Of a stretch of DNA of 40,564 bases, positions 1 through 7,691 are shown piece after piece. The stretch lies in the NCBI GenBank assembly GCA_018699955.1, contig JABISG010000146.1, positions 1 to 40,564 on the forward strand, written 5' to 3'. The position numbers and the translations under genes were made by a program. Origin of the DNA: Planctomycetaceae bacterium (GTDB lineage: Bacteria > Planctomycetota > Planctomycetia > Planctomycetales > Planctomycetaceae). The notes beneath the pieces are model-generated. The model was given only the letters and a program-made list of their open reading frames with translations, ran no database searches and was not told where the DNA came from. The stretch's first letter is position 1. Each line of letters opens with the position of its first letter.

Positions 1-2289
1 GCACTGCACTCGGCACACTGGGCCACGCCGTTTGTGGCGGCAATGCAGGAACGGGCCGCCACCGATGCGTTGGCGAAATTACCCGAAGCGGAACGGAAGA
101 CCGCCAAGGTGCAATTTCTGGGTGAGATTCTCCGCCGACCACCGCGCCGCGATGCGCCGCTGACGCCGTCGGCCATCTACGAAAAGCAAGCCGATGGAAC
201 GACGCTGATCAAAATCACGCGGCCCAACTGCTGCTTCCCCGCGTACAAGAATCACGGCGAACCGAGCGAAATGCGAACGCTGTCGCCCGATCATCCGATT
301 GCTGCCGGCATTCCCAAGACGTTCACGCTCGCGCACACCGAAATGTACGACGAGGCATTTCATGTTCCTAAACCCGATGAGGTGGTTTTTGAAGAGCATT
401 GGAAAGAAGGTCACCACTTTCGTAGCGGCATGGTATGGAATGTTGGCAAAGGCCGCGTCTTCTACTTTCGCCCCGGTCACGAAACACACGCGGTGTTTGT
501 CGAAAAGCTGCCGATGAAAATCGTCGAGAATGCTGTGCGCTGGCTGGGAACGAAGAAACAACCGCTGCCGGAATTGAAAGTGGGCAAGCCGATTTCGCTG
601 TTCGACGGAAAAACTCTCGACGGCTGGACGAAACAGGACGGCAGTCCGGTCACCGATGGTTGGACCGTTGCCGACGGCACCATTCATCAGGAAAGCCGCG
701 GCGGCAATATTTTCTACGAACAACAGGTCGGCGACTTTGAACTGTCGTTTGAATGGAAGATCGAAAAGGGTGGCAACAACGGTTTGAAGTACCGCGTTCG
801 CAAGTACGACGGCCGGACGCTCGGCTGTGAATATCAACTGCTGGGCGAAACGGGCCGCAGCCTCAACAAAGGCTCCTGTGGGTCGCTGTATGCGTTGTAC
901 GAACCCAACGAGAAAAAGAAACTCAATCCCAACGGCGAGTGGAACACGGCAAAGATCGTTGCGCACGGTCCGACAATTGAACACTGGATGAACGGCGAAC
1001 AAATTGTGACGGCCGACCTCGCTTCGGAAGAATGGCGGAAGCGGCTCTCACAAAGCAAGTTCTCCCCGTACAAGGATTTCGCTCGCAATACCCAAGGGCG
1101 AATCATGCTGACCGATCACGGTAGCAAGGTCTGGTATCGCAATCTGGCATTAACGCCGCTGCCGACAACCGAAATTCCGCCGCTCGCGCCAGTGCCGCCG
1201 ATTGTCGTTGTCTCTCTGAGTGATGAGCAGGCCGAAGAATTCAAACTGGACCCGGCGTTCTACAAAAAATGCACGGTCGTCGAAGATGTTCTCATCGCAA
1301 CGTCGGATCACGTGTCGGATGATGCGATTCGGGAAGCCGCCTATCAGTTTAGAACGATCATGCAGAGCATCAACCCAAGCATCGCCGGGCGAATTCGCGA
1401 GCGGAAGGTGCTTTGTGTTTTGATTGGTCACGACGAGTTGACGTCGGATCTGCCGCAATTTGCCAGCGACAAAACCGGCAAGGAACTTGCCTTCTACAAT
1501 TGGCGACAGCGCGGATTTCTCACCCACAAGAACGGCCGGCCGACGGTCGTGTTCGCCGAGGAAGACGTGCTGGAATACGAAGGGGGCATGCGGATCGAGA
1601 GCATTCTCATTCACGAGTTCGGCCACGTGATTCACGGCGCCGGCTTTGACAGGAAACTGCAGGACCGGCTGACCGAAACCTTCCAACGCGCACGGCTGAA
1701 AGGCATCTGGATGGACGGCCGGGCGGCGCAGCGGTACCGCCGAATCAAAAGTGAAACCCCCGTCAGCCTGTTCGATGCCCTCGTCAAATCGTTTTCCGAT
1801 CAACCGCCGGCGTTACTCAAAGCCTGTCTCGACGGCGGCGACATTCTCGTCAACGGCAAGCCGACCAACTCGACGGTGAAGGTCACCGGGAAGGACAAAG
1901 TGCTCATCGTCTTCGGTGGTGAGAAGGAATGCTACGCCCACAAGAACCGGGCCGAATACTGGGCCGAGGGCGTGCAATGCTGGTACAACACCAACCGCAC
2001 AATGGACCACGACCACAATCACATCCACACGCGAAAACAACTCAAAGCGTACGACCCACACCTGGCCAAAATGTGCGAAGACGTACTCGGCAATTCACGG
2101 TGGCGTTTCGTCTCCCCCCGCCAGCGCGCCGGCAAGGAACACCTGAAAGACTTCGACCCGGCCAAGTCACCCAAAGTCATCGACCCCGACTTCATCGAAA
2201 CCGCCGCCTACGATTACTACGACAAATACTGGAAAACCTACTGGCAACGGTTGGCCGCGAAGCATGCGAAGGCGTTGGGGACGCCGTGA
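1..2289 (+). CDS. ThuA-like / DUF1080 / zinc-metallopeptidase multidomain protein, 5' end outside window
   Basis: The reading frame is open from base 1, so the N-terminus lies outside the window; an internal GTG at 34 is probably not the true start. Three parts are visible. Residues 1-180 resemble the end of a ThuA-like (glutamine-amidotransferase fold) domain, with the conserved stretch GMVWNVGKGRVFYFRPGHE. Residues about 190-390 are a DUF1080 (3-keto-disaccharide hydrolase type, concanavalin-like) domain starting at ISLFDGKTLDGW. The C-terminal third has a zincin motif HEFGH near residue 538 and a later AEYWAEGVQCWYN segment that could give the third zinc ligand (Glu), so it looks like a gluzincin. 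ThuA and DUF1080 proteins in planctomycetes are usually exported and act on carbohydrates; the peptidase function is inferred from the motif only. Confidence 0.85.
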   Translation, partial: ALHSAHWATPFVAAMQERAATDALAKLPEAERKTAKVQFLGEILRRPPRRDAPLTPSAIYEKQADGTTLIKITRPNCCFPAYKNHGEPSEMRTLSPDHPIAAGIPKTFTLAHTEMYDEAFHVPKPDEVVFEEHWKEGHHFRSGMVWNVGKGRVFYFRPGHETHAVFVEKLPMKIVENAVRWLGTKKQPLPELKVGKPISLFDGKTLDGWTKQDGSPVTDGWTVADGTIHQESRGGNIFYEQQVGDFELSFEWKIEKGGNNGLKYRVRKYDGRTLGCEYQLLGETGRSLNKGSCGSLYALYEPNEKKKLNPNGEWNTAKIVAHGPTIEHWMNGEQIVTADLASEEWRKRLSQSKFSPYKDFARNTQGRIMLTDHGSKVWYRNLALTPLPTTEIPPLAPVPPIVVVSLSDEQAEEFKLDPAFYKKCTVVEDVLIATSDHVSDDAIREAAYQFRTIMQSINPSIAGRIRERKVLCVLIGHDELTSDLPQFASDKTGKELAFYNWRQRGFLTHKNGRPTVVFAEEDVLEYEGGMRIESILIHEFGHVIHGAGFDRKLQDRLTETFQRARLKGIWMDGRAAQRYRRIKSETPVSLFDALVKSFSDQPPALLKACLDGGDILVNGKPTNSTVKVTGKDKVLIVFGGEKECYAHKNRAEYWAEGVQCWYNTNRTMDHDHNHIHTRKQLKAYDPHLAKMCEDVLGNSRWRFVSPRQRAGKEHLKDFDPAKSPKVIDPDFIETAAYDYYDKYWKTYWQRLAAKHAKALGTP

Positions 2290-2305
2290 GGTGATTTCTT
2301 ACGGT

Positions 2306-2698
2306 CTACACAAAATGAATTTGTCTGCCGAGCGTCTCTGCCCAGGAAGGCATGATCATTGCCAACAGGCCATTCCATGCTTCCGAATCGGCTGCCGACA
2401 GGCGATACGCTGGGCTCATGTCAGGGTACTTGTGGAAGATTCGTGCAATCGCGTCTCCCCATTCGTATTGCATGCCAGATAGATCGATGACGAGAGTCTC
2501 TATGGAATCGATATCAATGGCGTTGTCGATCGCCATCACAATGGTGGAAGCATGCTGATTGCCGCCAGAACCGTAACCGTAACGTCCTGTTACTGTGACG
2601 ATGACGTGTCCGTCGTTCTCCTCGGAGTTGATCTTGATTTCAGGCACCGACGATTGCCTCAAGAAAGACGATCCATCGACATGAACCACAGAATACAC
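2306..2698 (-). CDS. Small conserved-looking protein of unknown function
   Basis: This is a 130-residue reading frame starting at a GTG; there is no ATG, and a GTG at 2647 is an alternative start. The C-terminal half contains a regular strand-helix pattern (ETLVIDLSGMQYEWGDAIAR) reminiscent of STAS-type folds, but I cannot assign a family. It lies 54 bases downstream of the redoxin gene on the same strand, so it may be cotranscribed with it. The residue composition (few Arg/Pro runs, alternating hydrophobic residues) looks like real protein, and the opposite-strand frames do not. Confidence 0.55.
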   Translation of the reverse strand: MYSVVHVDGSSFLRQSSVPEIKINSEENDGHVIVTVTGRYGYGSGGNQHASTIVMAIDNAIDIDSIETLVIDLSGMQYEWGDAIARIFHKYPDMSPAYRLSAADSEAWNGLLAMIMPSWAETLGRQIHFV

Positions 2699-2752
2699 GT
2701 TGTCGAGTCATGCTGACGTCAAATCGGCGACGTACCGATTGTGGTCGTATCG

Positions 2753-3304
2753 TTACTTTGCCTTCATCGCCGCGTCGATCAATTCTTTTGTTGTATGCCG
2801 ACGGCGGGTGGTTCCCGGGAGGAAGGCTTTGACTTTGCCGTCGGTGCCGACCAGGAACGTACCTGGAAAGGGGATGCCTTCCTGCCTGCCCTTTGCGTTT
2901 TCGTTGAGGACGCCGTAGGTCTTGATGACTTGACTCTTCGGGTCGGACAGCAACGGGAAGGAAACCTTCTGTTCTCTTGCGAATTTCTTCAGCAGTTTGG
3001 GGGAATCGTAGCTGATGGCGACGACTCGAATGCCGGCCGCCTTGATGGCTTTGATGTCTCTCTGCAACTGCACGAGTTGCCGTCGGCAGAAGGGTCACCA
3101 GTCGGCCGAACGGTGGAACACGAGCGCCACCGGTTTCTTTCTGAGCAAAGTTTTCAGCGAAGTTTGTTTGCCGTTCGCGTCCTTCAGCGTGAATGTGGGT
3201 GCGGCATCGCCCACCTTAACCTTCGCCTCGTCCGCTTGTGCTGTTGTTTCTCCCGAAAACCAAACGGCAGACAGGGCTGCCAACAAGAACATTGTGCGAA
3301 TCAT
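2753..3304 (-). CDS. Secreted AhpC/TSA-type redoxin, probable selenoprotein (UGA at the catalytic Cys)
   Basis: Read as one frame, this gives 183 residues interrupted only by a UGA at codon 70 (3097-3095). The protein begins MIRTMFLLAALSAVWFSGET, a signal peptide, with a GGAG site 9 bases before the ATG. The redoxin fold follows (KVGDAAPTFTLKD, then VALVFHRSADW-UGA-PFCRRQLVQLQ). In ordinary members of this family the motif is W-C-P-F/Y-C, so UGA sits exactly at the peroxidatic/resolving Cys and would give a Sec70-x-x-Cys73 pair. The same frame continues with normal family sequence (VVAISYD, FPLLSDP, PGTFLVGTDGKV) to the C-terminus. It probably reduces peroxides or disulfides in the periplasm. 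A nonsense mutation or sequencing error is the alternative; no selenocysteine machinery lies in this window. Confidence 0.82.
3064..3080 (-). promoter_or_regulatory. Candidate bacterial SECIS hairpin
   Basis: On the coding strand of the redoxin gene, 14 bases after the UGA, there is a perfect 6-bp stem GCAACT/AGTTGC closing a 5-base loop CGTGC. Known bacterial SECIS elements place a short stem-loop about 16-37 bases after the UGA, with a G among the first two loop bases. Here the loop starts 20 bases after the UGA and its second base is G, which fits. The hairpin lies inside coding sequence, as is usual in bacteria. Short stems arise by chance, so the main support is its position relative to the UGA. 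Confidence 0.5.
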
Positions 3305-3488
3305 AAATTCGTTCTCCAAAATCGTTGTGAGAAGATGTGCCTTTGATGAAACAATGAGCATATCCGAGTTACTGCAGCGATGCCAGAAGTTTGTGCTGCC
3401 GTGATTGCTGACCGGCACTATTGTTCCAGACGTTTCCTGGTATCGCGGCTGCTTCGCTTCCGTATCGGCTATTTCAGAAACCGGTTGA

Positions 3489-5705
3489 CTATTTTGTCAG
3501 CATTTCAAACGCGCCGTCCCAGTCCGGTCCCGGTGGATCGTCTGCAAGCAGACGACAGCGATGCACGTAAAGTTGGGCGAGCGAGTCGTCTGGCATCGAT
3601 TCGAGGAGTGCCTCGTAGCACGCGATTGCCTTGTCCCATTCCTGATTGCGATACGCTGCAAAGGCGACGAAAAATGTTGCGCAGCGCTCGACAAACTCTT
3701 CACCGACATACACAGGATCGGCAACCAATTCGTACACGGCAATCGCCTGCTGTTTGCCTTTCACACGAACGAGATCCACCGGCCGGAAGAGGAATTCGTC
3801 GGCCGTTTGAACGTACGTGGCTTCGCTGACCAGAATTTGTGTGCCATAAACTTTGTTCGCACCTTCCAGCCGGCTGGCGAGGTTGGTCGTGTCTCCCATC
3901 GCGGTGTAGTTCATGCGCTCGTTCGACCCGACATTGCCGACGATGGCTTCCCCGGTATGCAAACCCAAACGCGTGAGAAAGGTGGGCTTACCTTGTTCGA
4001 TCCATTTGCGATTTAACTCCTCGGAAACTTCCCGGCATCGTAGCGCCGCACGACAGGCATCGGTTGCCTGCTGATCGTTGTGATGGGGCGCACCCCAGAA
4101 TGCCATGATACTATCGCCGATGAATTTATCGACGGTCCCGGAATGCTCGCGGACTGTCTGAGTGAGAAGATCAAAGTACTCGGAAAGCTGAACGAACAAG
4201 TCGTCGGGGTCGATTGCTTCGCTGATGGATGTGAAATCTGCGACGTCGGTGAACATGATTGTCAATTGACGAGGTTGGCCGCCGATGCGAGCTTCTTCGC
4301 CGGTGTGAATCAAATCGCGAACCAACGCCGCGGGGACATATTTGTTGAATGCGCGCAGCCCTGTTTGCATGGTGGAGATTGCGTCGCTCATGCCTTGAAT
4401 CTCGTGAATCCGCGACTTGACACCGACTGGTCGATCCAGTTGGAAGTCTTTCAACCGCTTGATCTGTCCGGCGAGAACAATTATCGGTTGCGAAATGCCC
4501 CTCGACAGCACACGGGCACACAAAACGGCCACGAAAAATATTGCAATTCCGATAACCGCCGACGTTTGATTCGCTCGCTTCAAATAGCCGACGAAATCGT
4601 CTTCCGGCACAATCAGCACGACGGTCCAGGGCGCGCCCACCTCTTGGGGAAGACGAGTAAACGACGCCAAAAACTGGTGACCGCCCGATTCGAAATTGAA
4701 GCGATCTTCACTTCCGGCCTTGCGTGTGCGAAAGGCATCCGAAACTGCCTCGATTCCGAGTTCCTCGACCTGCACCGCTTTCAACCGTTCGAGTGATTTT
4801 CTGCCGACGTCTGCGGAACACGGGTCGAACGGGGAGATGCTCGACTTGGTTGGTGCCGGCTCGTCGCTCGGTTTCACCACACGCGCCGCATCGGGAAACG
4901 CAACCAGTGTGTTGCTGTCGTTAACAATCAACGCAATCCCGTTTCCCAAATTGAGCTGCTGCAGAAACTCTGACAATTGGCCCAATTCAATGTCCAGTCC
5001 AACGACACCATCCAAATCGCCATCCGCGTTTCGGATCGGATACGACGCCGTCACCCCCGGTTTCTGGTCGGTGAAAAGCACGTAGATATCGGTCCAGAAA
5101 ATCCCATCGGCATCGCGAGCGCCCGTGTACCAACGCCGGACACGCGGATCGTATTGCTCTACGTGTTCCATTTGAGTCGATGTCGAGACGTTCATAACGT
5201 TGCCCGCAAGGTCGCGGCATTTCCACGTCACGTTGGGGGTGTCGTCAGTTCGGCGAATTATTTTGGTATCAATATGGCCGTCGGGAAATTCCTTGGGCAT
5301 CAAGAAGTTGCCGTGCTTGTCGGCGACGTTGTACATCGTCAATTGGGGGTACGACCGCACAACTTCAATCGTCAACGGCTCCAACTCTTCCGGACGGTCG
5401 AGAGAGAACGCCCCCTGGTCGCACAACCGCGAAGTCATCTGCACGAGATTTGCGGCCGGCGACAGATAGTGTCCAACTTTGGCAATGACCGTCCGTGTCG
5501 CCTGATCCAATAACCGATCAGCTTCGTTGAGAACGGCCCGGCGGTTTTGAATGTGGTTGGCGACCATGATCGACAACACACAAACGACGAGCAGGAAGAC
5601 AAACGCCGTCAAGATGGTAATGCGGAGCGACAGCTGCGATTTCTGACCCGAGTCCGCATCGGCGGGAAGGACCACTTTCGATTGGTTGGGCGCAGCCGAT
5701 GTCAT
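3489..5705 (-). CDS. Membrane-bound class III adenylate cyclase with Cache sensor
   Basis: The protein has 738 residues if it starts at the ATG overlapping the stop of the upstream GNAT gene (ATGA); a start 16 codons earlier is less likely. A first membrane segment (LTAFVFLLVVCVLSIMVANH, about residues 30-50) is followed by a periplasmic double-Cache-like sensor to about residue 370, a second membrane segment (IGIAIFFVAVLCARVL) and a HAMP-like linker. The class III cyclase domain carries both metal-binding aspartates, Asp487 in MFTDVADF and Asp531 in KFIGDSIMAF; Lys527 in that motif favours ATP over GTP. GNERMNY-like and AMGDTTNLASRLE motifs complete the domain. A short TPR-like tail (YRNQEWDKAIACYEALLESM) ends the protein. 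It should make cAMP in response to an extracellular small molecule. Confidence 0.92.
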   Translation of the reverse strand: MTSAAPNQSKVVLPADADSGQKSQLSLRITILTAFVFLLVVCVLSIMVANHIQNRRAVLNEADRLLDQATRTVIAKVGHYLSPAANLVQMTSRLCDQGAFSLDRPEELEPLTIEVVRSYPQLTMYNVADKHGNFLMPKEFPDGHIDTKIIRRTDDTPNVTWKCRDLAGNVMNVSTSTQMEHVEQYDPRVRRWYTGARDADGIFWTDIYVLFTDQKPGVTASYPIRNADGDLDGVVGLDIELGQLSEFLQQLNLGNGIALIVNDSNTLVAFPDAARVVKPSDEPAPTKSSISPFDPCSADVGRKSLERLKAVQVEELGIEAVSDAFRTRKAGSEDRFNFESGGHQFLASFTRLPQEVGAPWTVVLIVPEDDFVGYLKRANQTSAVIGIAIFFVAVLCARVLSRGISQPIIVLAGQIKRLKDFQLDRPVGVKSRIHEIQGMSDAISTMQTGLRAFNKYVPAALVRDLIHTGEEARIGGQPRQLTIMFTDVADFTSISEAIDPDDLFVQLSEYFDLLTQTVREHSGTVDKFIGDSIMAFWGAPHHNDQQATDACRAALRCREVSEELNRKWIEQGKPTFLTRLGLHTGEAIVGNVGSNERMNYTAMGDTTNLASRLEGANKVYGTQILVSEATYVQTADEFLFRPVDLVRVKGKQQAIAVYELVADPVYVGEEFVERCATFFVAFAAYRNQEWDKAIACYEALLESMPDDSLAQLYVHRCRLLADDPPGPDWDGAFEMLTK

Positions 5706-6253
5706 TGGCCGGACTCCTGAACGGACTCGGATGCCAACGGTTCGCGACTCCACACGCCGCGGCGCAGGCCATCGTCGGCATCGATCTCGCAGAGCTTACC
5801 GAATCCCAGTCGCTCGTGAAACTTCACGGAACTGGGATTGGGTGGGGCCAGGACAATCGCGGCAAACAGACGCCGCTGTGGATTGGCTTGCAACACGAAC
5901 TCGTACAAACGACTGGCGACACCTTGCCGCGTGAATCGCTGATCGACACACACCTGTTTGATGGTGAGAAATGGAGACTCGAAGCGTTCCGTCAGCCAAC
6001 GGTCAGCAGTACTGCACGGACCAGAATCTTCACTACCAAATGCCAGCAGAAATCCCGCCGGTTTCGAGTCGATTCGCGCCACCAGCAGATGTCGGGCCTG
6101 TTGCTGAAAATTGACATAGTCCGCATGGGAAAAGTCCGACACGAGAAACCCGTCGGACGAAGCCGAATCGGGGGCAAGGCGTCGCGCATCGGCCAGGGCC
6201 ACAATGTCAGGCAGGTCGGTAACGGCAGCCGGCGTGATGCAAATGCGAGTCAT
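5702..6253 (-). CDS. GNAT-family N-acetyltransferase
   Basis: The protein has 183 residues from the ATG at 6253 (MTRICITPAAVTDLPDIVAL), chosen because the family start aligns there and purine-rich GGAG stretches precede it; the open frame extends 26 codons further upstream without family sequence. Features of the GNAT fold are visible: the N-terminal strand-helix (DIVALADARR), the central strand IKQVCVDQRFTRQGVASRLYEF with the acetyl-CoA pyrophosphate loop (R/Q-x-x-G-x-A form, RFTRQGVAS), and the late strand-helix NPSSVKFHERLGF. The substrate is unknown. Its stop overlaps the cyclase start, so the two are probably translated together. Confidence 0.85.
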   Translation of the reverse strand: MTRICITPAAVTDLPDIVALADARRLAPDSASSDGFLVSDFSHADYVNFQQQARHLLVARIDSKPAGFLLAFGSEDSGPCSTADRWLTERFESPFLTIKQVCVDQRFTRQGVASRLYEFVLQANPQRRLFAAIVLAPPNPSSVKFHERLGFGKLCEIDADDGLRRGVWSREPLASESVQESGQ

Positions 6254-6688
6254 CGACACTCCGTGTCCTCCGGGAAATCCGTTCACCAATCGGGGCAGTG
6301 CAGCATAACGGCATTGATGTCGTCGGTCCATGTTGCAGTGCGGGAAGTGTGCGCACTCTTCGTGAAGACCAAGCCATCAAACTCATTGTTGAGGAGAAAC
6401 GCTGCACGGTATGTCAGTTCCCTGGCTACGGAAAAACTACTGACTGTGTGTGAAAATACTCAGGGAATTGCATGTTCGATAAGCGAGGCCCTGTGGCCCA
6501 CTGCCTGATTGTACCGACTACAGAACCCATTAACGCGGAAAATTCGGCTTTCCAGCCCTGCTGCCGCTCCCCAAGTGAAATCCCTCCACGCATGATGCCG
6601 AATCGCAACCTATGATTTGGACGGTTCAAGAGTTTTTGGATCACGAATGATTTGGCAACCTTTGGTTCTTTCGCTGTCAGGCCGTCCC
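6254..6688. other. Intergenic region between divergent genes
   Basis: No convincing gene is seen in this 435-base stretch between the leftward GNAT gene and the rightward response regulator. It must hold the promoters of both transcripts. The only long frame crossing it (leftward, 6426-6719) overlaps the regulator start and has a composition unlike a protein. I could not pick out a clear -35/-10 pair. Confidence 0.5.
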
Positions 6689-7066
6689 ATGCCACACATA
6701 CTTGTTGTTGAAGACTCACGATTATCCCGCCGAATGGTCGTCACGCCGTTGCGCGAAGCTGGCCATGAGGTCTCTGAGGCGAAGAATGGTGAGGAAGGGC
6801 TGGAGTCATTTCGCCAAAACCGCCCCGATTGCGTTATCACTGATTTGCTGATGCCGGTGATGGACGGGCAGGGATTGCTGAAACACATTCGCGAAATCGA
6901 CACCGACGTGCCAGTCATCGTGGTGTCTGCCGATATTCAGCGAACCTCCCGAAAGACGTGTGACGATTTGGGAATCAGTGGCTTCCTGCAAAAACCCATG
7001 ACATCAGAAACTCTCATTGCGAGCGTGGATGCCGCATTGGCTCAAGTGGGGATTCAACAACAATGA
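6689..7066 (+). CDS. Single-domain response regulator (CheY-like)
   Basis: The protein has 125 residues from the ATG at 6689 (MPHILVVEDSRLSRR); the frame is open 24 codons further upstream but without receiver sequence. It is a complete receiver domain with the acidic residues Glu8/Asp9, the phosphorylation site Asp52 in CVITDLLMPVMDG, Ser80 at the switch position and Lys102 in FLQKPMT. It has no output domain. The stop overlaps the start of the CheC-like gene (ATGA), so the two are coupled. The hybrid kinase downstream is the likely phosphodonor through its Hpt domain. Confidence 0.94.
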   Translation: MPHILVVEDSRLSRRMVVTPLREAGHEVSEAKNGEEGLESFRQNRPDCVITDLLMPVMDGQGLLKHIREIDTDVPVIVVSADIQRTSRKTCDDLGISGFLQKPMTSETLIASVDAALAQVGIQQQ

Positions 7067-7677
7067 CACTCGATGAAATCCAACTCGATGCGCTGACCGA
7101 AGTCATCAACATTGGTGTCGGACGAGCAGCCAACTCGCTCAGCGAGATCACCGGTTCACGGATCGACCTCGCCGTCCCCAATATGTACCTCTGCGGGACT
7201 TCTGATTTCAGTGAGATCGCCAAGACACTCAACCTGGATGTTGGCACGACAATCCAACAAGGTTTTGAGGGGGAATTATCCGGTCGGGCCTTGCTGGGGT
7301 TTCCCAGAAACAACGCGTTTGAGTTGGCTTGCCTTGTCGGAGACATTCAGCCTGGCGAACGCGAATTGGATGAAGAATTGTGTGGAGTACTGGAAGAAAT
7401 TGGCAATATTGTTCTCAACGCAGTGCTTGGCTCGATTGCCAACATGTTCGATTGCGAAATGTCCTATACATTGCCGACATTTTGCACGAAGAGAACCTTT
7501 AACACGATAATCTGTCGATGCGATGACGATGTACAGAGTTCGGATTCCATCGTCCTGGTTGCGAATACGTCATTAAGAGTTGCCAGCCGCGACATTTCAG
7601 GTTCTTTGATCGTGTTGTTTGAAACGGGTGACATTGAAGTGCTGCTTTCCGCTTTGACCGACGGTATGACGGTCTAG
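7063..7677 (+). CDS. CheC-like chemotaxis phosphatase
   Basis: The 204-residue protein begins TLDEIQLDALTEVINIGVGR and contains two E-x-x-N helices typical of the CheC/CheX/FliY phosphatase fold: LTEVINIGVGRAANSL near residue 11 and LEEIGNIVLNAVLGSI near residue 108. Each helix could insert an acid and an amide into the active site of a phosphorylated CheY. Given its overlap with the response regulator gene, its probable substrate is that regulator. Members of this family dephosphorylate CheY-P or antagonise CheD; no CheD or methyl-accepting protein lies in the window. The hybrid kinase starts 14 bases after its stop. Confidence 0.88.
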   Translation: MTLDEIQLDALTEVINIGVGRAANSLSEITGSRIDLAVPNMYLCGTSDFSEIAKTLNLDVGTTIQQGFEGELSGRALLGFPRNNAFELACLVGDIQPGERELDEELCGVLEEIGNIVLNAVLGSIANMFDCEMSYTLPTFCTKRTFNTIICRCDDDVQSSDSIVLVANTSLRVASRDISGSLIVLFETGDIEVLLSALTDGMTV

Positions 7678-7691
7678 GAATGGAGAGCACC

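Noticed and set aside
79..1002. Long leftward frame of 307 codons opposite the ThuA-DUF1080 gene
   Set aside because: It is the antisense shadow of a recognisable protein; its Arg/Phe-rich product matches no family I know.
2640..3098. Leftward frame of 152 codons across the redoxin gene
   Set aside because: It is an off-frame reading of the redoxin; the alternative frame with a UGA gives clear family sequence on both sides.
6426..6719. Leftward frame of 97 codons upstream of the response regulator
   Set aside because: It overlaps the regulator start, has no ribosome site and no protein-like pattern.
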